From Ochotona curzoniae (lineage: Eukaryota; Chordata; Mammalia; Lagomorpha; Ochotonidae), in contig NW_024466607.1 in assembly GCF_017591425.1 (NCBI RefSeq), positions 14,702,501-14,766,500 of the forward strand: a stretch of 64,000 bases of DNA, written 5' to 3'. The position numbers were made by a program, and so were the translations under genes. Shown piece by piece: positions 10,383-21,995 of this stretch. Numbering within the stretch: the stretch's first letter is position 1; each line of letters opens with the position of its first letter. The notes under the pieces are model-generated. The model saw nothing but the letters and a program-made list of their open reading frames with translations. It was not told the origin of the DNA and searched no databases.

Positions 10383-10746
10383 CTTTTTTTTTTTTTTAAC
10401 AATTTATGATTTATTTATTTACTAGATAGACAGTTACTGAGAGAGAGGAAGAGATAGATCTTCATTTTTTTTTTTTCAAATCTTCCTTCTGCTGGTTAAC
10501 TCCCCAAATGCTTGCAACAGCTAGAGTTGATCCAGGCCTAAGCCAAGATTCAGAAGCTTCCTGTGGGTCACCCACATGGGTGCAGTGGCCCAAGCACTTA
10601 GGCCGTCCTCCACTGTTCTCCCAGGCATATTAGCAGGGAGTTCAATCAGAAGTGGAGCATCCAGGACTGACACTGGAACCTGTGGTCCTATGGGTTACAA
10701 GCATTTTGGGCAGAGATGTTACCCGTTATGCCACCATGCCAGTCCC
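10383..10746 (-). mobile_element. Old C-family SINE
   Basis: Minus copy with an internal T-run near 10466-10477. The head reads TTATGCCACCATGCCAGTCCC. Confidence 0.78.
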
Positions 10747-11355
10747 TAGGGAGAAACGCTTTGATGTCTAAAATTTTGATGTCAATTATTTACTTTGAAA
10801 TGTATAAAAAGTCATGTGGATTGACAGGCAGAGGCATGGAAAGATGACTAGCTGTGTGAAGCAACAAGTATGTGAAAAGTGTTAAGGACAGACACAGTAC
10901 TAGAGATATGCATGCTAATTGCGTAGTCCTTTCAACTTTGCTCTCTATCTGAAATGTTTGTCAATAAAATGTTGGAAAGGTAAATGACATTTGAACACAA
11001 TGCTGTACAGTTCAGCACTGACTTAATGAATGGTGTGGCAGACAAATAACCAGCTTGCTGTGGGAGCATAGGAGAAAGTGATTATTTCTGCTGGCAAGGA
11101 GGGTAGCAAGGTCAAGGAGAGTCCCAAGAGGTGGAGGGCTAGGGATACTGCCTGAAAGATAAGCTCTTAAAAGCAGAGGAAGGGGGGGTGGGAGGAGAAA
11201 GGACAAATCCATTAGCAGAAACCAGGACAACATGAAAATGCAAGGCCAGTTTGGGAAACAGCAAGACAGCAAATAGAATGTTGTGACACACGGTGCCAGA
11301 GAAGACCAGGGGGCTGGGACCACAGAACTCAGGGGGCTGGGACCATAGAACTTAG

Positions 11356-11368
11356 GGTGTGTGCATGC

Positions 11369-11434
<66 letters not shown>

Positions 11435-11467
11435 GAGAGAGAGAGTGGAAAGAGAAAGAGAGAGAAA
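11356..11467 (+). repeat. Compound (GT)n(GA)n microsatellite
   Basis: GT units to about 11392, then GA/GGA units to about 11467. Confidence 0.95.
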
Positions 11468-12264
11468 GGCTTGCTTGAAAAACTCCATCTGGCAATAGGA
11501 ATAAACGAAGGAGGGGGAGCGAGCCAGCAGTGGGGAGAGCAGCAAGACTGGGGGTCAAAGTCGCCTGTTGTTTTATTCACCATGAGGGCCATTTCTTTGA
11601 CAGGGAAATGGTGGCTACTCGCATGGCCTTTTCAGAGACAAGGCAGCAAAGATAATTTCACCTGTGCTAATTCCCACTTCTCTCTCTCTCTCTCTGGGCT
11701 CCCTCTTCGTTTTGAAGTTGGGGGTGGGGGGTGGGGAGGGTAGGTGGTGTACACTCCCCCAGGGGGCCTTAAGCCACCACCCAGGGCTGCAGCTCCAGCC
11801 TGAGCAAGCCCAGGGGAGCAGGATTGGCCTGCAGCCCTGCTCTGACTGCATTCCTAGGTCCTCAGTTGGATGTCTCTCCAGGCTTCCAGCCACTTTCAAG
11901 GCACCCTGATCCTGTCTCCTGAGCAGCCTCCTGAGTCCTTTTCAAATGCAGGTGTCTTCCCGCACCTCTGCCCCGTGGAGCTGTCTTTAATTCTTTGCTC
12001 CCTGGTCCTCACTGCCACTGTGGCTTGGCTCAGACCTGCTGGCTGATCAGAGTCTCTGTATCAGGGAGTGTGAGTGACTGAAAGAGCTAACAATGAGTTT
12101 GCAGTAACTGTTTCCAAAAATCATCACAGCCCCCCATAGACCTAGGCCACAGCACCTTGGGTCCCATGCTCAGATTCGCCCTGCAAGAAGGGCAGAATGA
12201 AAAGGTCCTATTGTCTGAACCCTGGTGAAGGTCTAGGAAGAGATCAAAGTTTTTCACATACCAT

Positions 12265-12415
12265 CGTCTTTCATTCTCACTTGAGGTTGGAATTTGTTCA
12301 CCCTTTGACAGATAAGAAACTGAAAGCTCAGGAAGCTACTCAGCTTGCCCAAGGTCACACGGTCAGATGAGATTTACAACTACAACATCCAAAGGACTGG
12401 TTACTCAGTGTCCTC
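12265..12415 (-). repeat. MIR fragment
   Basis: ACAGATAAGAAACTGAAAGC, then CTTGCCCAAGGTCACACGG, the reverse complement of the MIR core. Confidence 0.7.
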
Positions 12416-12592
12416 TGCACTCAGCACTGACTGTTAAACAGATACACAATGATAATCCCACAGCTGATAGAACAGATCTCAGAGTTGGACAGCAAAAGGA
12501 GAAGGCCCTGAGGTGGCATCTGCTGCTTCCTCAGGGACAGTAGGTATTCCACAGGCTCCTCCCTTTAGGGTGTAAATCCATCCTGATACCTG

Positions 12593-12668
12593 GGGCTATT
12601 ATTACGACACTGTGGGCTAAGGTATTGCCTGCCTTAAGAGAAGTGCTGCTTTGAGTCCCAGCTCCTGC
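12593..12668 (+). mobile_element. Old C-family SINE head fragment
   Basis: GGGGCTATTATTACGACAC with TTTGAGTCCCAGCTCCTGC, cut off by the following minus SINE. Confidence 0.65.
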
Positions 12669-12670
12669 AC

Positions 12671-12912
12671 ATATTTTTTTTTAAGGCAGATCAGATTTAC
12701 AGAGAGGAGAGACAGAGAGAAAGATCTTCTATCCATTGGTTCACTCCCCAAGAGCCCACAACAGTGCAGGGACCTGAGCCATCCTTCATTGCTTTCCCAG
12801 GCCACAAGCAGGAAGTTGCATGGGAAGCGGAGCAGCCAGGACACAAACCCGTGCCCAAATGGGATCCCTTGAAAGGGGAGGATTTTAACCAATTGAGCCA
12901 TTGGGCTGGACC
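12671..12912 (-). mobile_element. C-family SINE with internal deletion
   Basis: Tail to AATGGGATCCC and CCAATTGAGCCATTGGGCTGG; about 60 bases are missing from the middle. Confidence 0.82.
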
Positions 12913-13436
12913 CCACACTGATCTGTGGGTCTGGAGTTCCCACAGGTCTTCCTGCCTTGCTTCCCTGTGATGTTAAAATACATTAATACAAATTCTTTGA
13001 CAAACTTCCCTGTTATAGGTAGAGCCTAATTCTTTTATTTCTGAGTATGACAGGCTTCTGCTGCTGCTAGGGAAGTGCCAGAAGCAATGCTAGCTGACTT
13101 GAGCAGCTTCCTGACGAAAGCTTAGTGCTAACTCCTGGCTCTGTTCTGTGGAAGTCTGATGCAGGTGAGGCGGGTGGGAAATTAATCAGTGGCTTTGTGG
13201 GAAGGATAGACAGACCCCAGGAGGAGCAGACATGGGAGGGTCTGATTCTCCCCTGGCCGTCAGCACCCACTCACATGCCATCTGTGTAAGGGAACCTGGG
13301 TAGAGGGGGATTCCTCAGTCATAGTCAAGCCTTCAGATCATATGACTGGGAGTTCTTGAGTTAGCACTGCCCCTGCAAACTGTACCCAGATTCCCAGTAT
13401 GTAATGATAAATACTGATTGCTGTGCTAAGCCATAC
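12913..13436. other. Unique intergenic DNA
   Basis: No gene or repeat recognised. Confidence 0.5.
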
Positions 13437-13776
13437 TTTTTTTTTTTTTCAAAGATTCATTTTATTCTTATTGGAAAGGCAGATATACAGAGAGGAGGAG
13501 AAACAAAGAGGAAGATCTTTCCTTCGATGGTTCACTCCCCAAGCAGCCGCAACAGCTGGAATTGAGCCAATCTGAAGTCAGGAACCAGGAGATTCCTCCT
13601 GGTCCCCCACATCGGTGCAGGGTCCCAAAGCCCCAGGCCATCCTCAACTGCCCTCCCAGGCCACAGGCAGGGAGGTTGATGGGAAGTTGGGCTGCTAGGA
13701 TTAGAAGTGGCTTCTGTATGGGATCCCGGCACATTCAAGATGAGGACTTTAACTGCTACACCACCGCGCCGGGCCC
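13437..13776 (-). mobile_element. C-family SINE
   Basis: Full length with head CACCGCGCCGGGCCC. CTAAGCCATA is repeated on both sides (target duplication of about 10 bp). Confidence 0.93.
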
Positions 13777-14114
13777 TAAGCCATAAGTTTTTGAAGGAAT
13801 TATTTGTGCGCCAACAAATAACTAAAGCATTTCTACAGCCTCCCCAGGCTGCCTCCACTCCAGCCACCGCACCCACTCACTGTTCAGGGCCACTTGTGTC
13901 CTCAGTACCTTCTGCCTGCCAGCCTTTCTGGATGCTGGAGACGCGGCAGTGAGCAACTGCCCCGGCATAGATGGCCTCACAAGCCTAGGAGGTCACACAC
14001 TGTAAACACTGATGGATCCTGCTTAAACTCATTCTGTGTCCTCCATCCAAAAAAGTTGTCCCAGCTCAACACAGCAATTTTGAAAAAAACAAAACAACAA
14101 AAACAAACAAATAA

Positions 14115-14396
14115 AAAACTTGAAAGACAGAAGTACCTGTAGAAAAGGAGTGGGGGGAGAAGAGAGAGAGAGAAAGGGCTTCCATCCTCTGGTTCACTCC
14201 CCAAATACCTGCGATGGCTGTGGCTGGGCCAGGCTGAAACCAAGAGCCAGGAGCTTCACCCATGTCTGCCATGTGATTGCAGGGGTCCACGCGCTCAGGT
14301 ACATTAGCAGGGAGCTGGATTGGAACTGGAGCATCCATCTGGGTTGTTAGCACTGAAGATGGCAGCTTGACCTGTTGCACCACAGTGCCATCCCCC
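14115..14396 (-). mobile_element. Old C-family SINE
   Basis: Diverged minus copy ending in TTGCACCACAGTGCCATCCC. Confidence 0.75.
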
Positions 14397-14657
14397 ACTC
14401 TTAGTATTTTGGAATTGGCTTTGCCTCTTCAGCCTTGAACCAAGTGTCATTTCTTCCATGCAGTCTTTCCCGATTACCTCAATGGAAATTATCTTCCTCT
14501 TCTCTGGGCCCCTCTACGGCTCTATTCACCCTTAGTTTGACCACCTAGTCTCTTCTTGTGTTGTGATTATTTGTGTATATCACTCTCTAATTAGTTGCTA
14601 TTTTGTCCTTTGGGATGGTTGTCTTAGTCATAGTGCCATGTGCACCGGAGAAATAGA

Positions 14658-14920
14658 CTGGGGCACGCATATGGCCTAGAAGTTAAGGGTCCTGTATCCC
14701 CTGAATGTCTGCCTAGGTTCATTCCTCTCACTGCCTCCTGATCCAGCTCCATGCTGAAGTAGATCTGAAGGCAGCATTGATGGCTAAAGTAGTCTGTGTC
14801 TCTGCCAACTCTTTTCAGGGGACCTGGATTGACTACTTGGCTCCCGGCTTTCCCCTAGCTGTTTACAGGTACTGGGGCAGCTCTCTCTGTCTGCCTCTCT
14901 ATCAAACAATAACAAAAAGT
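14658..14920 (+). mobile_element. Old C-family SINE
   Basis: GGGGCACGCATATGGCCTAG head and TGATCCAGCTCCATGCTGAA body; heavily rearranged. Confidence 0.6.
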
Positions 14921-15121
14921 GCACACTGCAGATGAACACGTCAATCATTTCACCATAACAAAACAGAAGGAAAGTGAATGTCTAAGGGGGGAAAAAGTAA
15001 TGCAATGGAGACAGGATGGGGGACAGAGTGGAGGGAGAGGGGCTGACACGCCTTACCAAGAGGAAGAACTGGAAAGCAATTTGAACCAAACTCCATCACA
15101 CTCCAATACCATTAATTATGC

Positions 15122-15168
15122 AAGGGGACTTCAAAAAGGTCATGGCAGTGGAATTAAAAGTTAACTTG
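15122..15168 (+). mobile_element. Left end of an old DNA-transposon-like element
   Basis: GGGGACTTCAAAAAGGTCAT followed by GGAATTAAAAG resembles one terminal inverted repeat of an old mammalian mariner-type element. The right part appears at 16108-16275, separated by three SINEs. Confidence 0.35.
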
Positions 15169-15490
15169 GGGCCCAGTGCGGTGGCCTAGCGGCTAAAATC
15201 CTCATCTTGCATGTGCCAGGATCCCATATGGGCGCCAGTTCTAATCCTGGTAACCCTACTTCCCATCCAGCTCCTTGCTTGTGGCCTGGGAAAGCAGTCA
15301 AGGGCAGCTCAATGTCTTGGGACCCTGCACCTGCCTGGGAGACACGGAAGAAGTTCTTGGCTCCTGGCTTCGGATCAGCTCAGCTCTGGCTGTTGTAGTC
15401 ACTTAGGGACTGAATCATAGGACAGAAGATCTTCCTCTCTGTGTGCATATCTGGCTTTGCAATAAAAAGGAAATGAATCTTTTAAAAGTA
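15169..15490 (+). mobile_element. C-family SINE
   Basis: Full length from GGGGCCCAGTGCGGTGGCC. AAAAGTTAACT and AAAAGTATAACT flank it as a slightly decayed target duplication. Confidence 0.92.
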
Positions 15491-15524
15491 TAACTAAATC
15501 TTTCTTTAAAAAAAATAACTTGAG

Positions 15525-15770
15525 GGGGGCAGGGGCAAGCAATACAGCACAGCAGATCAAGTTGCTATTTGGGATGTCCACATTTCCTGCAGGAGAACTG
15601 GTTCGGGTTCCAGTTCCTCTACTTCTGATCTAGCTTCCTGCTAATGTATCCTGGGAGCCAGGTGGGCAGTAAACCAGCAGATGGGAGATCTTTCTCCCTC
15701 TATCTCTCCTCTCTGTAAATCTACCTTTCCAATAAAAATAAATAAGTTTTAAAATTAGTGAATAAATATT
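15525..15770 (+). mobile_element. Old C-family SINE with deletion
   Basis: GGGCAGGGGCAAGCAATACA head; body shortened; tail CCAATAAAAATAAATAAG. Confidence 0.75.
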
Positions 15771-15785
15771 AAAAAGATAAGTTTA

Positions 15786-16106
15786 GGGCCCGGTGCAGTA
15801 ACCTAGAGGCCAAAATCCTTGCCTTGAATGTGCCAGGATCCCAGATGGGTGACGATTCTAACCTGGCAGCTCCACTTCCCATCCAGCTCCCTGCTTGTAG
15901 CCTGGGAAAACAGTTGAGGACAGCCCAGAGCCTTGGGACCCTGCACCTGCGTGGGAGACCCAGAAGAGCTCCTGGCTTTAGATGGGCTCAGCTCCAGCCA
16001 TTGCGGTCACTTGGGGAGTGAATCATTGGACAGAAGATCTTCCTCTCAACCTCTCCTCTCTGTATATCTGGCTTTGCAATAAAAAAAATAAAAAATAAAT
16101 CTTAAA
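15786..16106 (+). mobile_element. C-family SINE with 15-bp target duplication
   Basis: GGGCCCGGTGCAGTAACC to a poly(A) tail, flanked by AAAAAGATAAGTTTA at 15771-15785 and 16107-16121. Confidence 0.94.
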
Positions 16107-16107
16107 A

Positions 16108-16275
16108 AAAAGATAAGTTTATTTTGCTTCCAATTTTAAAAATCTCTGTACTTTTTTCTTTCCTTTTTTTAAATTAAAAAAATTTTTTTTATTTATTTTT
16201 TAATATTTTGACAATCTTTACATAGTTAATTAGAGTATGTACTTTTTTCATAATACATATTTCATATGAGTTTTC
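16108..16275 (+). mobile_element. Right part of an old DNA-transposon-like element
   Basis: AAGATAAGTTTATTTTGC, then an AT-rich body and TTTTTTCATAATACATATTT. It ends in TTCATATGAGTTTTCTTTAAAG, roughly the inverse of the left end at 15122. A T-rich block at 16150-16200 may be a separate insertion. Confidence 0.35.
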
Positions 16276-16276
16276 T

Positions 16277-16616
16277 TTAAAGATCTATTTATTTTTAAAC
16301 ATTTATTTATTTTATTGGAAAGGTAGATTCACAGAGAAAAGGAGAGATAGAAAGATCTTCCTCAAGTGATCGCAACAGCCAGAGCTGAGTCAGTCTGAAG
16401 CCAGGAACCAGGAACCTTTTCTTGGTCTCCCATGTAGGTGCAAAGTCCCAAGGCTTTGGACCATCCTCTACTGCTTTCCCAGGCCACAAGCAGGGAGCTG
16501 GATGGGAAGTGGAACAGCCAGAACATGAACCACTGCCCATATGGGATCCTGCTCTTGCAGGGGGTGGCCAGATGGGGGTGGGGACTTTAGCCAATTGAGC
16601 CATTGCACTGGGGCCC
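16277..16616 (-). mobile_element. C-family SINE
   Basis: Full-length minus copy ending in CATTGCACTGGGGCCCC. Confidence 0.9.
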
Positions 16617-18289
16617 CTTGAGTCTGTCTTGATGCCTTAGTGCTGATATTCCCAATCTTTCTTTTGTCCATGTTGCAGTTTTATGACTACAACCTTCCTT
16701 GAGGGTTTGGGCTCCGCCTCTCCATCTCATATTTGAATAGAAAGAGGAAGTAGACCATTGGTTTTCCAGACAGAGAAGAGACATGGTCTGGGTTAGCACC
16801 CTTTATACTCAAGGAAGCCGAAGCCCATCACAGGGAGTAAGGGGTGTTTAAGATCATACCTAGGAGTTCACGTCTGAGCCTACTTCAGGACAGGCAACTC
16901 CCCTTCCTGCCCAGGCCAGCTGGGTGAAAACCACCTCTGGGCATCTTTCCTGGCACACATCACCCCACCCCAGAGCCAGCCAAAGATCCATACTGATAGC
17001 AGCGGGGAAACCCAAGGGAATTGGCATTCGTGTCCAGGACCCAGCCCATGGTATACAGCGTACACACACACACACACAGCCTTGTTGGGCTTTCTAGGGC
17101 ACCCAGAAGGCAAAAACAGTGCCTAGAGCCATGTCAAACTGGTTCGCACACAGAAGTTTCTGCCCCAGAGAACTTGGCTGAAGTCCCACGAGCTGCACGC
17201 AGCAGCCAAACTGAAGTGGCTGAGTAAAGGCTCTAAGACTGAAGCCAGATCCAGGTGAACTTTGGAGCACACAGCGCCACTTCTCTCCTCCTTCACGTTA
17301 GTAAGAAGAACACTAAGCACACCTGGGAGTCTCGGGGCCAACACGGCCAGATCCATTTCTATCCATTGTTGGACTGGAAGGTCTCTGTTTATCCCAAGTT
17401 GAACAATTGTCAAGGCTCGTGGTAGGAAAGGAAGATGGGAAGCTCTGGAAAGGCTAGGTAAGGCAAACAGATGCAGCTGTCAAATCGCAGCCCAAGGCCC
17501 ACAGGCGTGTTCAGTATCCTTCTCTGAAGACCTGAGGGAGAGGGATGATGTTATGCACTCCAAAGTCGGCTGGCACCTGCCTTGCATCCTGGCTCCCACA
17601 CTGGAGAACGCTGAGGCCTGTAGCTCCTGTGGAACGCACCAGGACCCAGTGGGGACTTGGTCAATGGAATCCAGATCAACAACAGGGATCTCTCTCCACG
17701 CTGCAGCTCACCCAGAAATGCTGGGCCTGTTCTCAGGGGTCAGGGGAATTCTTGCCCAAATCATGACTCACCTGCCCAGTCACTGGAGAGGACCCCGCTC
17801 AGCCAAGGAGCCTCGAATTATAACTCATTGGGGCTGCCCTTATTGTGATTCTGCCAAGGTGCCTCCATGAACTTCTGGGCATCCAGGGTATCGCTAACAT
17901 CACCAGGAAGGCAGCATTGAGCAAGTGCTTTGGGAGCCCTAGTGTCTGGCACTGGCTTTGTTGCTTCTAGTGGGTGATGCTGCGCAGACGGGTCAGACTC
18001 CGTAAATTCCAGGTTGCTCATCTATAAACATAGAAGTTTCACATCCTCTGGTTCCCATGGTTCCTTCGCCAGTCAGAGAGATGAAAGCATTTATAAATGA
18101 CCATCTGGAAATCATGAATGTCTGTGTGAATGATAGGCACGGCTAAGGTGAAAAAGCTGGGGTCTCTGGATTCTGGCATTGGCCCTGTCCTGGCCCAAAG
18201 TAAGTACCCCCTCCACCTTTCCTTTTTTAGGGGGATAGGGAGAGGCTAGAATATCTTTTCCATTTCACTAAGTCTGGATTTTTGCTTTT
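16617..18289. other. Unique intergenic DNA
   Basis: One of the longest SINE-free blocks. It contains an (AC)n run at 17062-17079. No exon-like frame or promoter was recognised. Confidence 0.5.
17062..17079 (+). repeat. (AC)n microsatellite
   Basis: Nine AC units. Confidence 0.85.
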
Positions 18290-18563
18290 ATTATTATTAA
18301 AAAATCTGCCATCCTCTGATTCATTCCCCCAAGTGGCCACAACAAGCTGAAACTGAGTCCATCAGAAGCCAGGAACCAGGAGCTTCTTCCAAGTCTCCCA
18401 TGTGAGTGCAGGGTCCAAGGCTTTGGATCATTCTCTACTTTTCCCCGAGCATCAGCAGGGAGCTGGATAGGAAGTGGAGCAGCCGGGACACAAACCGGTG
18501 CCCCTATGAGATCCTGGCACTTGGAAGTAGAGGATTAACCAGTTTAGTCATTGTGTCAGGCCT
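18290..18563 (-). mobile_element. C-family SINE, older
   Basis: GAAGCCAGGAACCAGGAGCTT body and CATTGTGTCAGGCCTT head end. Confidence 0.8.
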
Positions 18564-19289
18564 TGGTTGTCAAGTCTGTCAGTTGTCAGTGGTTCTGGCT
18601 GGAAAGGTGCGGTTTGGACACCTATGGGAGGTGAAAATTGGTGGCAGGCATCAGGACTGACTAAGCAGAGGAAGTGACTCCGCACATGGCTGCCTAAGAT
18701 TCTGGCAGCAATGACTAAGTAGGGAGGTCCCAGCGTGTCAGCCTCAAGATCCTATACAGCTCTGGGGTGAAGCCTGTGCCCTGAGCAGCTGGTCAAAGCC
18801 AGGACAGGGTCCCAGGGCCCTGCTGCTTGAAAGGGCTACTTGGTGAGGTGGGGCGGGACCTATGTCTGCAAGTCAGGCAGACATTATGTCATCTGCACAT
18901 CTGGAAACCGCAGCCCCGCCCTCCTGGGTCCCCAGGGGCCTTCATGCACCCTGGCCAGGATCCCTGAGTTCCGCTCTCTCTGTCCCCTGCCCTTCATGTT
19001 CCAGGCTCCCAAGGAAATGATCTGGGACCTCCTGGGCTCCCATCCAGCTTGTTATAATTCCCCGCCCCTTGTCCCTTGGGAGTAAACAATATAACCTTAA
19101 ACAAAGGCCACTGCCTCAGCCTTCAGGAAAATGCTGGGCCATGGTGAGTGCTGTGCCTGCTGTTTATTCCTTTCTATACACATTTTATTCCAAGACAGAA
19201 GCTGCAGGAGCCACACTGATCGCAGTTCTCCTGTCCCCTCCTTGAACTTCCAGAAAACTGTGAGAGTGGCTTGTATTCACAGGACCCTG

Positions 19290-19500
19290 TAGGGTAGTGG
19301 AGCAGGCATGTCTTTGAGTCAGAAGTTTGAGGGCTTGATGTCAGTTCTGCCCTAAATTGGCAAGTCTCTCAGCCTCGCTGAACTTTCTTGTCTACAAAAT
19401 GGGCCCAATAACACAGCAAGGACAGGGTGACTGCGGGAATGGTATGTCTCAGTGTGTGTCAGCTGGATGGCTGCGCACAGTAGGTGCTCTTCAAAGGTGA
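19290..19500 (+). repeat. MIR fragment
   Basis: GGCAAGTCTCTCAGCCTCGC, then CTACAAAATGGGCCCAATAA and GCACAGTAGGTGCTCTTCAA, in MIR plus order. Confidence 0.65.
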
Positions 19501-20236
19501 TCTTCACACACTCTCCGTGCTGCAATGAATTGGAGATCAATTTTCAGTCTTGAACCAGAGACAGTCGTCCTGGAAGGTGTTGAGGCTGCTCCTTCTGGGC
19601 TCCAGTGACAGAACTCTTGAAGCAATAGGCCTCAGAGGGTCACGGGATTTAGATTTGCACTTCCAAAGAGCTCCCTTCTTGCTTAGGAAACAAGTACAAG
19701 AAGGCAATGGTCACCTTGTGACAGGGAGGGGCTGGGGGGTGTGTCACCAAGCACTGCTGCCGGTCCACTGAGTTGGATGATGTACACCCAGCCATTGTTT
19801 CCCTCGGGAGGAGGGAGTGCAAGGGCATTCCAGAGATGCTCTTAACCAACCCTTACAGGTAGTGCAGCCAGAGCTCTGCAGGGCACTTGACAAAGATGAA
19901 GGAACCCACAATTCTTTGAAACTAGCTTGGGCAGATGTTTGGCACTGAGGATAAATTGCCAGGCTCCCACATTGGAGTTGGGAGTCTAGCTTTGTATCCT
20001 GACTCTGAAGGTCATGGCTTAAGTATCTGAGCCCCTGCTGTTAGTTATTTTAAACAGTTAAAGTTCTGGTTGTTACGTTATTATGCGCAGCTAATTCCTG
20101 CAGCCTGGCTCTTTACCATGAGCCAAAACACCTTAGCAGGTTTATTCCAGTGAAGCAGGAACCAGATGGAGGTGGTGGGGAGGTGAGGAGGAAGGGGAGG
20201 AAGATTTGGGCGGGAGGAGGCCCGGAAGGGGAAGAG

Positions 20237-20252
20237 AGATAAGAGCCACCCC
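20237..20252 (+). promoter_or_regulatory. GATA plus CACCC motif pair
   Basis: AGATAA (20237-20242) is followed after three bases by CCACCCC (20246-20252) in a purine-rich, SINE-free stretch with a GGGCGG nearby. The arrangement resembles GATA/KLF regulatory modules. Function is not shown. Confidence 0.3.
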
Positions 20253-20509
20253 TGGGGACCTTTATGCCATTCAGGTGAGCCTGCAAGGTGTTGGGGGCAG
20301 GGGTTGGGAGGGATTGAGGGCAGGCCTAAGGGGATTGGTGCCTGACACTGTCACAGGTGATTGCCTAAAATTGACTGGTAAGCGGGTGGATTGATTGGGG
20401 AAGGGGCTGGGAGATTGGGGGTGAGATTTTCAGGTGAACCGCTGGACTGGCGCGAATTTTGTGAGCTGTGAGGAAGAGGAAATGGCGCCGGGTCCATGGT
20501 GGGATATTT

Positions 20510-20615
20510 AAATAACTCCTTACTCCTGCCACCCATGTAGGAGACCCAGATGGAACCCTTGGCTCCTGGTTTTCACCTGTCCAGCCCCAGCCTTCACAGT
20601 CAATTCAAAAGTGAT
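20510..20615 (+). mobile_element. C-family SINE internal fragment
   Basis: CCTGCCACCCATGTAGGAGA to CAGCCTTCACAGTCAATTC; both ends missing. Confidence 0.65.
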
Positions 20616-20620
20616 TAAGT

Positions 20621-20960
20621 AGGGCCTGGTGTGATAGAGTAGTAGTCAAAGTCCTCAGTTTGAACGCAGTCAGCATTCCATATGGGCGCCGGTTCTAATC
20701 CTGGCAGCCCAGCTTCCCATCCAGCTAACTGCCTGTGGCCTGGGAAAGCAGTTGAGGATGGCCCAAACTCTTGGGTTCCTGCACCCACATGGGAGACATG
20801 GAGGAAGTTCCTGGCTCCTGGCTTCAGATCAGTGCAGCACTGGCCCTTGCAGTCATTTGGAGAGTGAATCATTGGATGGAAAATCTTTCTCTCTGTCTCT
20901 ACTCCTCTCTGTATATCTGCCTTTCCAATAAAAATAAATAAATCTTTTAAAAATAACAAT
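20621..20960 (+). mobile_element. C-family SINE
   Basis: Full length, AGGGCCTGGTGTGATAGAG to CCTTTCCAATAAAAATAAAT. Confidence 0.9.
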
Positions 20961-20980
20961 AAGAAGAAATCCCCACCAGA

Positions 20981-21281
20981 GGGGCCCTTTGCTATAGCCT
21001 AGTTGCTAAAGTCCTTGCTTTGCATATGCTGGGATCCCATATGGGTGCCAATTCATGTCCCAGCTGCTCCACTTCCCTTCCAGCTACCTACTTGTGGCCT
21101 GGAAAAGCAGTTGGGGACCACCCAAAGTGTTCAGACCCTGCACCCATGTGGGAGACCTGGAAGAAGCTCCTGGGCCCTGACTTTGAATCGGCTCAGCTCT
21201 GGCTGTTGTGGCCACTTGAGGAGTGAACCACCACATGGAAGATCTTCCTCTCTGTCTCTTCTTCTAAGTCTGACTATAAAA
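20981..21281 (+). mobile_element. C-family SINE, left arm of inverted pair
   Basis: GGGGCCCTTTGCTATAGCC to CTAAGTCTGACTATAAAA; joined tail-to-tail with the next copy. Confidence 0.88.
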
Positions 21282-21543
21282 AAGACAGAGATCTTCCATC
21301 TACTGATTCATTTCCCAAATGACTGCAACTGCCGGAGGCTAGCTGATCCAAAGCCAGGAGCTTCCTCTGGATCTCCTACACAGATATAGGATCCCAAGGC
21401 TTTGGGCTTTCCTACTGCTTTCCCAGGCCACAGACAGGAAGCTGGAAGGAAAGTGGAGCAGCCAGGATATGAACAGTGTCCATATGAGATCCTAGTGAAT
21501 ACAAGGCGAGGATTTTAGCCACGAGGCTACCCTGGCAGGTCCC
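21282..21543 (-). mobile_element. C-family SINE, right arm of inverted pair
   Basis: Starts without an intact tail at AAAGACAGAGATCTTCC and ends in CTACCCTGGCAGGTCCC. Confidence 0.88.
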
Positions 21544-21706
21544 TTGATCATTGCTTTGTGCTACTGAGAACCCCATGATATGGATGCATCCCCTGTGTTT
21601 ATCCATTCATCAGTGACTGTCATTAGAGTTGCTGCCAGTTTGGGGTATTATGGATAAAGTTACTATGGACATTCATATACAAGCTTTGAAATGCACAAAA
21701 AGATAA

Positions 21707-21710
<4 letters not shown>

Positions 21711-21754
<44 letters not shown>
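21711..21754 (+). repeat. (GA)n microsatellite
   Basis: About 22 GA units next to an old SINE. Confidence 0.95.
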
Positions 21755-21759
<5 letters not shown>

Positions 21760-21995
21760 TCCCATCAGTAGGTTCACTTTCCAAATATCCACAACAGCCA
21801 GAGCTGGGCCAGGCTGAACCCAGGTCTCCCAGGGTTGGTGGAACAGCCCAAGTATAGGAGCCATCATCTGCTGCCTCCTGGGGTATGCAGACCAGTGGAA
21901 GCTGGGATGGGAAGCACAGATTCCCAAAAGAAGCTGGATGGAATCTTGGTGCTCTGATGTGGCATGTGGGTGTCCCAAATCACATTTTAGCTGCT
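21755..21995 (-). mobile_element. Old C-family SINE
   Basis: TCTCCCATCAGTAGGTTCAC and CAACAGCCAGAGCTGGGCC; head badly diverged. Confidence 0.65.

Larger units (their letters stand above)
10747..12592. other. Unique intergenic DNA
   Basis: Mostly unique. It includes a compound microsatellite (11356-11467) and a MIR fragment (12265-12415). Long apparent frames at 11012-11592 translate the microsatellite and are not genes. Confidence 0.5.
18564..20509. other. Unique intergenic DNA with possible regulatory stretches
   Basis: A GC-rich part at about 18840-19080 is followed by GGGAGTAAACAA (forkhead-like) and AAACAAAGG (SOX/TCF-like) near 19079-19107. A MIR relic lies at 19290-19500 and a purine-rich GATA/CACCC stretch at 20160-20300. 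No coding exon was recognised. Confidence 0.4.

Noticed and set aside
11012..11592. Frames rich in Ser/Leu and Thr/His repeats
   Set aside because: They translate the (GT)n(GA)n microsatellite.
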